Shown here: one piece after another, positions 1 to 6,722 of the stretch
Layout: every line of letters starts with the position of its first letter
Position numbering within the stretch: position 1 is the first letter of the stretch
Source: DASRDR01 sp044867785
Lineage (GTDB): Bacteria > Methylomirabilota > Methylomirabilia > Rokubacteriales > DASRDR01
Direction: 5' to 3'
Assembly (NCBI GenBank): GCA_044867785.1
Contig: JBIOVM010000011.1
Coordinates: forward strand, 1-33,840
DNA: 33,840 nt
Notes under the pieces: generated by a model
What the model was told of the DNA's origin: nothing
The model's input: only the letters and a program-made list of their open reading frames with translations
Databases searched by the model: none
Made by a program: the position numbers and the translations under genes

Positions 1-1
1 C

Positions 2-82
2 CTCATGCCCGACCTCCCGCGGATGCGCGATCGGTTCCCGATGTTCTACGTGGCGGCCATCGGCGCCGCGCGGCCCGCGTGA
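2..82 (+). CDS. C-terminal end of an unidentified protein (5' truncated)
   Basis: An open frame enters from the left edge and stops at TGA 80-82, leaving only about 26 residues, ending in a basic/alanine-rich tail (…FYVAAIGAARPA). The fragment carries no diagnostic motif. An ending of this kind, with an aromatic-hydrophobic strand before a short polar tail, occurs in class I SAM-dependent methyltransferases, but this is a guess from style and not a family assignment. Its upstream context lies outside the window. Confidence 0.4.
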   Translation, partial: LMPDLPRMRDRFPMFYVAAIGAARPA

Positions 83-399
83 GACGCCCCCTGAGGTAGG
101 CCGGCCTCCCGGGACACGGCCCCGGAAAGCGCGCCGCGGGACCTGGGACCGTCCCGGTCAGGCGGCGGGTGACCGTAGGATAGTTGACACTTCTCCGCGG
201 TTGGGGCTTCCCAAGCTCATCACTCCCCGGACGGCCCTTCCCATCACGTCACCGGAAACCAGCGTCGTAATTGACGAGGCTGGACAAGGCACGCGCGTTG
301 CTCCGGGCCACCCCGAGCAGCGTGGCGGCCGCGGTTCGTCACCAGACGCCGCCTCGGGGAGGAAGCTCATGTCTAGACTCGCGCCGTTCGGGGACCTGG
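83..399. other. Intergenic region and leader of the collagen-like gene
   Basis: I see no convincing gene here. A good Shine-Dalgarno (GGGGAGGAAG, about 356-365) precedes ATG 369. That ATG is one frame off from the downstream collagen-like protein: removing one G from the run at 390-393 would join ATG 369 directly to it. A TTG at 271 is in frame with the protein but has no obvious ribosome site. No clear promoter was recognised; a TTGACA at about 184 has no matching -10. Confidence 0.4.
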
Positions 400-948
400 A
401 TGGGCCTGGGAGTCGTGCTCGCGGTCGGGCTCGCGACGGGAGTGCCGAGCGTCGGAAGCGCGCAGAGCGGCGATTCCGGCGTCCTCTACGCGTGCGTGGA
501 CGAGGACTCGCGAGGCAACCCGAGCGGGTACGTTCGCATCGTCCGGCCCAACGACAAGTGCAGCCGGAACGAGGTTCGGCTGACGTTGAACACCATGGGC
601 ACGCCCGGTCCCGCCGGACCGCCCGGCCCGCAGGGACCTCCCGGGCCGATGGGGCCCGAAGGCCCGTCGAGCGAGGAGGGCTACGGCGCCATCGCCGGCA
701 CGGTCTTGATGTGCGACGGCGGAGATGGACGCGGCGTGGCGGGCTCGTTGGCGTACGTGACCGGGCAGTCCGTGGTGGCGATCACGAGCGACACGGGGGC
801 GTTCACGCTCAGCCACTTGCCCCCGGGGACCTACGACGTGACTCTCGAGGTGCCGGGTCTCTCCGAGACGGCGGTCGTGTCGGGCGTCTCGGTGGACGCC
901 GGCGACCTGAAGAACGTCGGCACGACCACGATCTGCTTCACGGACTGA
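400..948 (+). CDS. Secreted collagen-like protein with carboxypeptidase-regulatory-like domain
   Basis: This is a small exported protein of 182 aa counted from ATG 400. Residues 1-21 look like the hydrophobic core and AxA-type cleavage site of a signal peptide (…VGSAQ). A Cys-containing cap follows (YACV… about 30 and KCSRNE about 53-58), of the kind that precedes Gly-X-Y runs in bacterial collagen-like proteins. Eight uninterrupted Gly-X-Y triplets follow at about 67-90, rich in GPP/GPQ/GPM. Residues about 98-182 resemble a carboxypeptidase-regulatory-like (transthyretin-type) beta-sandwich, with the typical 'TSDTGAFTLSHLPPGTYDV' pattern. The role is unknown; a surface or matrix protein is likely. 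The start is uncertain: the best ribosome site (before ATG 369) is out of frame by one base, which points to a possible frameshift in the G run at 390-393. With that G removed, the signal peptide would gain the usual basic N-terminus (MSRLAPFGTW…). Confidence 0.7.
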   Translation: MGLGVVLAVGLATGVPSVGSAQSGDSGVLYACVDEDSRGNPSGYVRIVRPNDKCSRNEVRLTLNTMGTPGPAGPPGPQGPPGPMGPEGPSSEEGYGAIAGTVLMCDGGDGRGVAGSLAYVTGQSVVAITSDTGAFTLSHLPPGTYDVTLEVPGLSETAVVSGVSVDAGDLKNVGTTTICFTD

Positions 949-964
949 GCACGACGCGGCCACC

Positions 965-986
965 GGCGGCCGGGGGGTCGGCCGCC
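965..986. terminator. Perfect 8-bp GC hairpin between convergent genes
   Basis: GGCGGCCG (965-972) and CGGCCGCC (979-986) are exact reverse complements around a six-base loop. The hairpin lies between the ends of the collagen-like gene (stop at 948) and the minus-strand DUF169-UroD gene (stop at 998). This fits a bidirectional terminator, although neither side has a clear U-tract. Confidence 0.5.
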
Positions 987-997
987 CGGCAGCGGCC

Positions 998-2845
998 TCA
1001 GTTCAGGACGCGCTCGTAGCGGCCGTACTCCCGCGCGGCGTCCATGAACCACTGGACGATGTCGGGACTCGATCGCGGGGGAATCTCGCAGGACGTCGAG
1101 AGGATGAAGCCGGACCGACCGGCGGCCGTGTCGACGCAGCGCCGGACCTCCGCCTCGATCTCGGCTCGCGACGCCCGCTCGAACAGGGTGGCGTCGACGT
1201 TTCCGATCGCCACCACCCGGCCGCGGGCCACCTCCATGAACCGCTCGAGCTGGTCCACGTGGAGCTTCGGGTCGGCCTGCTGGTCCAGGTCGAACGACAC
1301 CGTCGTGAAGCCGCAGCGGACCAGATCCTCGTAGATCGGATAGGTCGTCCCGCAGATGTGGGTGGTGAGCCCGACCTTCTGCGCCTTGAAGTGGTCCACC
1401 AGGTCCTTGTGGTAGGGAGCGATGAACTCCCGGTAGTTGTCGGGCGAGATGAGGCTGATGGACGCGGTGGGCTCGGAGAACGAGAGCCCGATCTTCGTCC
1501 CGGCGATCGCGTCGCCCCAGCGCTTGCAGTACTCGGTGGTGAACCGCATCAGCTCGTGGATGAACTGCGGATCCTCGAAGGTGTCGAGGAGCATCACCTC
1601 GGGGTTGCGCATCAGCATGGCGATGGTCCAGGGGCCCACCGCGACGGCGCCGACGGCGGTCGGGAACTTGGCGGCCACCAGACCCTCGCAGAGCTCGAGG
1701 AAGCCGGGGAGTCGGGCGTCTTTCCGCGGATCGGGGATCGGGAGGCGCGCCAGCGCCCCCTTGTCCTCCTGGAGGACGTGGGTCTCGATCGACGGGACGA
1801 CGTAGTCCGAATACTTGACGCCGCAGCCCGTCGCCTCCGCCTCCTTCGCGAGGTCGTTGTACGCGAGCACCACGTCGGGCTGGTAGCGGTCGTAGTAGTT
1901 GAGCATGGCCTTGATGGCCTTGGAGGGCGTGGTGCAGTACTCCTCGATCGACAGGCCGTCGAGGGTGCCGGCGAAGGACGCGACGATCGGATAGACGGGC
2001 ACGCGATCGGTGAAGCTTCGCTTGTAGGCCGCCACCACGTGGTCCCGTCCCGTGTACCGGGCCTTGCCCCGCTCCGCGTCCCAGAGGCGATTCACCTCCA
2101 TGTACCTCGGCGGGAGCTTGGCCTCGTACTCCATGAACTGGGTGATCGGGTAGCGGATGCCGCCCCGGTGCGTGCCTTCGAGGCCCTCGACGATGTCGGG
2201 CATCCACGACCAGGGGATCGCGAAGGCCATCTCGTGATCCTGGGTCTGCCCGAAGATCCGGTCACCCGAGCACGGCAGGATGACCTGGGGTTGTCCCGTC
2301 TGCATGGTCGTCACGACGATGTCGGCGCAGACGATCCGCCCCTGGAACGACGACGCGAGCCGTCCGCCGGTCTTCCAGAGCGCGGCCTGCGTGAGCCGCA
2401 TGACCTGCGCCGGGTTCCCGTAGACGACCACGACGTCGGGTTCGAACGTCGCCCGCTCCAGCGGGGCGACCAGGAGCGCGTGGTACTCGCCGGGGGCGAA
2501 CTTGTCCACCGCCGCCTCGGACCGCGCGCCCGCCTCCTTGCTCGCCGTGTACATGCCCTCGCAGAGCGTGCCCGAGTTGTAGAGATGGGTCGGGCGGTCG
2601 AACCCGAGCGCGGTGATGCCCAGCGAACAGATGCTGTCGTCGCGCGTCAGCGCGATCGTCCACCCGTAGCGGCGCGCCATGTCGATGACCTGGCAGTTCA
2701 TCGACAGCTTCCCGAAGTCCCGGGCCGGCCGCCGGGCCCGCTCGGGAATGGGCTCGCCGGGACGCAGCATCCGGACCGCCACCGGGAAGGTCTGCGGCCG
2801 GATGTACGTCTGCAGCGCCTGCTCGGCCGTCTTGGCGTCCATCAT
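998..2845 (-). CDS. DUF169-UroD (MtaA-like) fusion protein
   Basis: This protein of 615 aa has two parts. Residues about 10-225 match DUF169: 'FPVAVRML', Cys pairs at C51 and C73, and the 'APLERA…PDVVVVYGNPAQVMRL' stretch near 127-151. Residues about 235-615 are a uroporphyrinogen-decarboxylase fold of the methyltransferase kind rather than true HemE: H496 and C498 ('THICGTT') and C586 ('STSCEIPP') reproduce the His-x-Cys…Cys zinc triad of methylcobamide:coenzyme M methyltransferases (MtaA/MtbA). This zinc site normally activates a thiol that accepts a methyl group from a corrinoid protein. I see no corrinoid-protein or methanol/methylamine methyltransferase gene nearby, so the substrate is unknown. 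The start ATGATG at 2845 is the natural one; the ribosome site is weak. It is divergent from the SCO-like gene with a spacing of about 100 bases. The fusion architecture is the unusual point. Confidence 0.8.
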   Translation of the reverse strand: MMDAKTAEQALQTYIRPQTFPVAVRMLRPGEPIPERARRPARDFGKLSMNCQVIDMARRYGWTIALTRDDSICSLGITALGFDRPTHLYNSGTLCEGMYTASKEAGARSEAAVDKFAPGEYHALLVAPLERATFEPDVVVVYGNPAQVMRLTQAALWKTGGRLASSFQGRIVCADIVVTTMQTGQPQVILPCSGDRIFGQTQDHEMAFAIPWSWMPDIVEGLEGTHRGGIRYPITQFMEYEAKLPPRYMEVNRLWDAERGKARYTGRDHVVAAYKRSFTDRVPVYPIVASFAGTLDGLSIEEYCTTPSKAIKAMLNYYDRYQPDVVLAYNDLAKEAEATGCGVKYSDYVVPSIETHVLQEDKGALARLPIPDPRKDARLPGFLELCEGLVAAKFPTAVGAVAVGPWTIAMLMRNPEVMLLDTFEDPQFIHELMRFTTEYCKRWGDAIAGTKIGLSFSEPTASISLISPDNYREFIAPYHKDLVDHFKAQKVGLTTHICGTTYPIYEDLVRCGFTTVSFDLDQQADPKLHVDQLERFMEVARGRVVAIGNVDATLFERASRAEIEAEVRRCVDTAAGRSGFILSTSCEIPPRSSPDIVQWFMDAAREYGRYERVLN

Positions 2846-2948
2846 GGTCCGAGCCTACCCGGGGGGTGGAGGGCTGTCAACAAACGCGCCCTCTTGCGCG
2901 CCCGATCTCGAGGTTGGATGCTGGGCGCGAGCCGGAGCCGGAAATCGG

Positions 2949-3530
2949 ATGGCGAGGCGATCGACGTGGCGCGCGATCCTCACGGCGGCCGTGGTGTGCC
3001 TCGCGACGACGTCGGGAGCCCAGACGAGCCCGCCGCCGCTCCACGGGCCGGCCCCGAACTTCGCCCTCACGACCCAACAGAACGACCGCCTCTGGCTCAC
3101 CCAGCTGCGCGGCCGCGCCGTCGTCCTCGGCTTCGGCTGCGCCGCTTGCGGCGCGTGCCCGGAGATCGTGCCACGGCTATCGGAGATCGCGCGCGGCCTG
3201 GACGACGCGCCGGGCCGGCGCGTCTTCTTCGCGCTGGTGACGCTGGATCCCGACCGGGACAGTCCCGCGGCCCTCCGGGAGTTCGGTCGGGCACGCGGTC
3301 TCCGGGCGCCGGCGTGGCTCTTCCTCACCGAGGATCGCGCGGGCCAGGTCGAGGCCGTCATGCGCCGGTACGGTGTCACGGTGCGGCGGACGGGGGAGCG
3401 CGTCGAGGCGGACTGCACCGTCACGCTGATCGACGGCGACGGCCGGATCCGGGCCCGCTACGACCTCGGCGCCCTCGGCGTGCTCGACCGGGACCTCCGC
3501 AGCCTCCTCGGGCTCCCGGCATCCCGCTGA
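2949..3530 (+). CDS. Exported SCO1/SenC-like thioredoxin-fold protein
   Basis: A protein of 193 aa with a signal peptide (residues 1-24, basic start then hydrophobic core, cleavage near SGAQ) and one thioredoxin-like domain. The SCO1/SenC signature 'TLDPDRDSP' lies at 98-106. The metal/redox site reads C64-A-A-C67-G-A-C70-P, that is CxxCxxCP instead of the usual CxxxCP. The third copper ligand of SCO proteins, a histidine before the 'LvD.dG' strand, is absent: the equivalent stretch reads 'ADCTVTLIDGDG', with D155 and C156. SCO proteins deliver copper to the CuA site of cytochrome oxidase; no oxidase gene is in the window, and the altered ligands make a thiol-redox role equally possible. ATG 2949 was chosen because it begins the signal peptide; upstream in-frame codons overlap the divergent gene. 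Confidence 0.75.
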   Translation: MARRSTWRAILTAAVVCLATTSGAQTSPPPLHGPAPNFALTTQQNDRLWLTQLRGRAVVLGFGCAACGACPEIVPRLSEIARGLDDAPGRRVFFALVTLDPDRDSPAALREFGRARGLRAPAWLFLTEDRAGQVEAVMRRYGVTVRRTGERVEADCTVTLIDGDGRIRARYDLGALGVLDRDLRSLLGLPASR

Positions 3531-3576
3531 CCCGGGGTCTCGTGTCGCTCGCGCCCCGGATGCTACGATGGCCGTG

Positions 3577-3882
3577 ATGGGTCGGCTTCAGCTGCTCGTG
3601 CTGCTCTACGTGGCGCTCGATTTCGCGAACCCCCTCATGCCAGGCGCCGTGCGGTTCGAGTCCGGCTCCATCGAGTCCGTCCAGGCGGACCGCGCGGGGC
3701 GCGAAGCGGTCGCGGCCACGCCGGCTCCCTCGGCGCTCGAGACCGCGGCTCGGCTCCCGCCGGATCCCGAAACTCGGCCGCGGATCGCCGCGCCGGACCG
3801 GCCTCGCCCGGATTGGCGCGACGTCCGGCGATCGCCGTCATCGCACGCCAGCTCCTCGCCGTCGCCGGCGGAAGACCACTAG
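3577..3882 (+). CDS. Small anchored/exported protein of a two-copy paralogous family (copy A)
   Basis: A protein of 101 aa that I do not recognise as a named family. It opens with one hydrophobic segment (about 4-16), followed by the motif 'LYVALDFANPLMPGAVRF' at about 10-27. The rest is a low-complexity Pro/Arg/Ser/Ala-rich tail ending in Glu-Asp-His. The same layout and motif occur in the protein at 12734-13057 (IYLAIDLANPFVPGAFRF … DDH), so this is a family and not a chance frame. ATG 3577 was chosen over ATG 3568 because it makes the two N-termini align (MGRL…/MRSRL…). It follows the SCO-like gene by about 45 bases and may be co-transcribed with it. Function unknown; one membrane segment with a soluble basic tail is what the sequence shows. 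Confidence 0.65.
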   Translation: MGRLQLLVLLYVALDFANPLMPGAVRFESGSIESVQADRAGREAVAATPAPSALETAARLPPDPETRPRIAAPDRPRPDWRDVRRSPSSHASSSPSPAEDH

Positions 3883-3951
3883 CCCCGTCTTCTCGGCTCG
3901 CGTTTTGGTGGCGTCGCGGCGTCGAGCCCGGCGCGCGAGACTCGATTCCAC

Positions 3952-3972
3952 CGGGTGCGACCCCCGCACCCG
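3952..3972 (+). promoter_or_regulatory. 8-bp hairpin directly upstream of a strong ribosome-binding site
   Basis: CGGGTGCG (3952-3959) pairs perfectly with CGCACCCG (3965-3972) around loop ACCCC. It ends three bases before GAGGAGGT (3975-3982), a near-perfect Shine-Dalgarno for ATG 3987. It could terminate transcription from the preceding small gene or form a leader structure controlling translation of the next one; no U-tract follows. Confidence 0.4.
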
Positions 3973-3986
3973 TCGAGGAGGTGGCC

Positions 3987-4328
3987 ATGGGCAAGGTCGG
4001 GCGATTCGTCACCGATCCGAAGGCCGGCGCCTACTGCCAGATCACGCTGGACAGCGGCGAGAAGATCCTGGTCAATCACGACAAGGGTGGATTCAAGGGC
4101 GGTCACCTGAGCATCGCCACGACGAAGTGGATGGGTCTGGCGAGCGGCGAGACCCTCTTCACGCTCGACCTGGACACGTCGGCGGGCAAGGCGGCGCTCG
4201 CGCGCCTGACCGCGGGAGCGCCGGAGGGGAGCGCCCGCGCCACTCCGCTCGGGGGGCTCGTCGAGCACGTGAAGGATTGCCGGTCGGCGGACGAGGTGCG
4301 CGCACGGTGCGCGACGCTCGCCCCCTAG
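3987..4328 (+). CDS. Uncharacterised 113-aa soluble protein
   Basis: I do not recognise a family. The start is well defined: GAGGAGGT lies four bases before ATG 3987. The N-terminal half (1-60) looks like a compact beta-rich domain (GRFVTDPKAGAYCQITLDSGEKILVNHD…), with alternating hydrophobic strands, one Cys at 17 and conserved-looking glycines. The C-terminal part has a helix with two cysteines (KDCRSADEVRARC). No signal peptide or membrane segment is seen, so it is probably cytoplasmic. It is preceded by a GC hairpin and by paralog copy A, and faces the minus-strand trehalose synthase fusion with about 58 bases between stops. Confidence 0.65.
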   Translation: MGKVGRFVTDPKAGAYCQITLDSGEKILVNHDKGGFKGGHLSIATTKWMGLASGETLFTLDLDTSAGKAALARLTAGAPEGSARATPLGGLVEHVKDCRSADEVRARCATLAP

Positions 4329-4386
4329 TCTCCGCGCAGACGTCTTGGACGACCTGTCGACCGTGGAGCGTCCGGTCGGGGGGTGA

Positions 4387-6630
4387 TCAGCTGGCCGGAA
4401 GCGTGGGGCCGCGGTCGCCCTGCTCGGGAAGGCGCGCCAGCTCGCCCAGCAGGCGGCCCGCCCAGCGGTAGATGTTGTACTCCCGCACCGTCTGGCGCAT
4501 GCGCGCCATCCGGCTCCGGCGCTCACCGGGCGGCATCTCGACCGCGCGTCGGATGGCCTCCGCCATCTCGTCGACGTCGTAGGGATTGACGAGAAGGGCG
4601 TCCCGCAGCTCTCGCGCGGCGCCGGTGAAGCGGCTCAGGATGAGCACACCGTCCTCGTCGTCGCGCACCGTCACGAATTCCTTGGCCACCAGGTTCATCC
4701 CGTCGTGGAGCGAGGTCACCATGCAGAAGTCCGCCCAGCGATAGAACGGCCAGACGTTCCGGTGGTCGTGATGGCCCTTGAGGAGGACGATCGGCCGCCA
4801 GCTGCCGCTCCCCAGTTCTCCGTTGATCTGGCCGACGATCTGGTCGAGCTCCTCCTCCAGGGCGTGGTACCGCGGGATTCGGCTGCGACTCGGCGCCGCC
4901 AGCTGGACGAACGTCAGGCGCCCCCGATAGCCGGGGTGTTGCGTGAAGAATCGGCGGATCGCCGCGAACCGCTCGGGCAGCCCCTTGGTGTAGTCGATGC
5001 GCTCCACGCCGACGCCCAGGAACTCGACGTCGATTCCGAGCTCCTGGAGGAGCGCCGCCCGGCTGGTGGCCGGGGGCTCGTCGATGAACCGGGGCGCCAC
5101 GCTGATGGGGAAGGGTTTCACGAGCGTGACGTGCTGGCTGCGGACGACCGAGAAGTGCTCCCAGTCGATGCGGGCCTCGACGACGCGGTCGACGGTCTCC
5201 AGGAAGTTGTTGCAGTGGAACTGGGTGTGGAAGCCCACGAGGTCCGCGCCGAGCATCCCGTCGAGGATCTCCGTCTGCCAGGGGCAGATTCCGAACGCTT
5301 CCGGGTTCGGCCACGGGATGTGCCAGAACAGGCCGACGTGGGCGTCGGGGCGCTTGTCCTTGATGAATCGCGGCAGCAGTGCGAAGTGATAGTCCTGGAT
5401 CAGCACCGCCGGATCGTCGGTCTCGGCGATCACCTCGAGCACCGCGTCGGCAAACTTCGCGTTGACGGCCGCGTAGTGGCGCCAGTCCTCGGGCCGGAAC
5501 GTGGGCCGCGCGTGAACGATGTGGCAGAGTGGCCAGATCCCTTCATTGGCGAAGCCGTAGTAGTACCCCGCCTCCTCGTCCTCGGAGAGCCAGATCCGCT
5601 TGAGCGAGTACCGCGGCGCCTCGGGCGGGAGCTTGATCATCCCGCGCTCGTCGACGCCCTCACGGTCGGCGTCGCCGCTGGCGTGCGCGATCCAGACGCC
5701 GCCACAGGCGCGCATCACCGGCTCCATCGCCGTCACCACGCCGCTGGCGGGCGTGAGCGACACGACCTGGCGACCGCGCCACACGTGGCTCACCGGCTCG
5801 CGGTTCGAGACGACGACGAGGGGCCGATCGCCGAGCCGCGCGCGGGAGAACTGCGCGAGCCGCTCTTCCGTCCACACCGCCTCGCCGCGGAGTCGGAGCC
5901 GCGCCTCCTCGGCGATCGCCATCCGCGCCTTGGCGAGCGTCCGGCCCAGATCGCTGACCTCGGTCGCGAGCGGGCCGAAGAGCTCGCTGTCCGGGATCGG
6001 CGGCGGCGGCACCGGCTGGCCCGCGCGCAGCTGGTGCGCCCACTCGGCCAACCGGCGCAAGGGATGGGTCACGCTGCGGCGCACGACCACGAGGGTGACG
6101 AGGCTCAGCAAGATCACCAGCACGGCGAAGCGGATCGCGTGCAGCCGCGCCAGGTCTCCCAGCTCGCGATCGATGTGCGTCGCGTCCTGGAGAATGACGA
6201 GCGCGCCGCGCGCCCGCTGATCGTCCACCAGAGGCACCACGTAGTAGTGGGTCTCGCGCCCGGCCAGCGTGTGGAACCCCTGCTTGGGCCCGACGTCCGT
6301 GAGAGCCATGGCCACGGCCGGCAGGGGCGCCTGGAGAAGGCGGGCCCAGGCCGACGTCACCGCGACGAGGGACCCCGAGCGGTCGTAGACGGCGACGCCC
6401 CGCGCGGAAGTGCCGAAGCGCTGGATGATCCGCTCGAGCTGCGTGCGAGAGCCGCGATCGATGAGCGGCTCGACGGCCTCCTTGAGGCCTTCGCCGAGGA
6501 GCCACGCGCGGCGCTCCATCTCGGTGGACAGACGCGTGCGCTCACGTGCCACCGAGACGTAGGCGAACGCCCCGAGGACAACCATGATGGTCAGCCAGAT
6601 CGCTGCCAGCAGGCGCAGGTTCAAGCGCAT
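4387..6630 (-). CDS. otsA: Membrane-anchored sensor-HAMP-trehalose-6-phosphate synthase (GT20) fusion
   Basis: A protein of 747 aa. From ATG 6630: transmembrane helix about 7-28; a periplasmic sensor-like region about 29-164 (typical 'VAVYDRSGSLVAV' strand pattern); a second helix about 167-183; a HAMP linker about 183-236; then a complete GT20 domain about 270-733. Catalytic hallmarks of OtsA are present: 'QDYHFALLP' (D413), 'HIPWPNPE' (H437), 'ERIDYTKGLPERF' (R544, K549) and 'SLHDGMNLVAKEF' (D643, E651). OtsA makes trehalose-6-phosphate from glucose-6-phosphate and a nucleotide-glucose. Ordinary OtsA is soluble and about 470 aa, so here an input domain of two-component type seems to gate a biosynthetic enzyme. 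No trehalose-phosphatase (OtsB) domain or gene is in the window. A TTG at 6636 could also start it; ATG is preferred. It is divergent from the solute-binding protein gene. Confidence 0.9.
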   Translation of the reverse strand: MRLNLRLLAAIWLTIMVVLGAFAYVSVARERTRLSTEMERRAWLLGEGLKEAVEPLIDRGSRTQLERIIQRFGTSARGVAVYDRSGSLVAVTSAWARLLQAPLPAVAMALTDVGPKQGFHTLAGRETHYYVVPLVDDQRARGALVILQDATHIDRELGDLARLHAIRFAVLVILLSLVTLVVVRRSVTHPLRRLAEWAHQLRAGQPVPPPPIPDSELFGPLATEVSDLGRTLAKARMAIAEEARLRLRGEAVWTEERLAQFSRARLGDRPLVVVSNREPVSHVWRGRQVVSLTPASGVVTAMEPVMRACGGVWIAHASGDADREGVDERGMIKLPPEAPRYSLKRIWLSEDEEAGYYYGFANEGIWPLCHIVHARPTFRPEDWRHYAAVNAKFADAVLEVIAETDDPAVLIQDYHFALLPRFIKDKRPDAHVGLFWHIPWPNPEAFGICPWQTEILDGMLGADLVGFHTQFHCNNFLETVDRVVEARIDWEHFSVVRSQHVTLVKPFPISVAPRFIDEPPATSRAALLQELGIDVEFLGVGVERIDYTKGLPERFAAIRRFFTQHPGYRGRLTFVQLAAPSRSRIPRYHALEEELDQIVGQINGELGSGSWRPIVLLKGHHDHRNVWPFYRWADFCMVTSLHDGMNLVAKEFVTVRDDEDGVLILSRFTGAARELRDALLVNPYDVDEMAEAIRRAVEMPPGERRSRMARMRQTVREYNIYRWAGRLLGELARLPEQGDRGPTLPAS

Positions 6631-6638
6631 GCCCAATC

Positions 6639-6646
6639 AGTATACT
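6639..6646. promoter_or_regulatory. Candidate -10 palindrome AGTATACT between divergent genes
   Basis: AGTATACT is palindromic and contains TATACT, close to a -10 box on both strands, in an otherwise very GC-rich segment. Neither strand shows a good -35. On the minus strand it lies about 10 bases before the sensor-OtsA ATG, so that transcript would be nearly leaderless. On the plus strand it lies about 77 bases before ATG 6723. Confidence 0.3.
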
Positions 6647-6722
6647 CAAGACCGGCCTGGGCCGAGCAGTCCCGGCCGAGCGCCGTGCCATGCCGACGGT
6701 TTGCGCGACGATTGGGGGAACG

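Noticed and set aside
271..399. TTG 271 as start of the collagen-like protein
   Set aside because: No ribosome site, and it would bury the signal peptide behind about 43 polar residues.
1259..3577. Long plus-strand open frame (772 codons) opposite the DUF169-UroD gene
   Set aside because: It is an antisense shadow of high-GC codon use; its translation is Arg/Val/Asp-rich with no domain, while the opposite strand has clear catalytic motifs.
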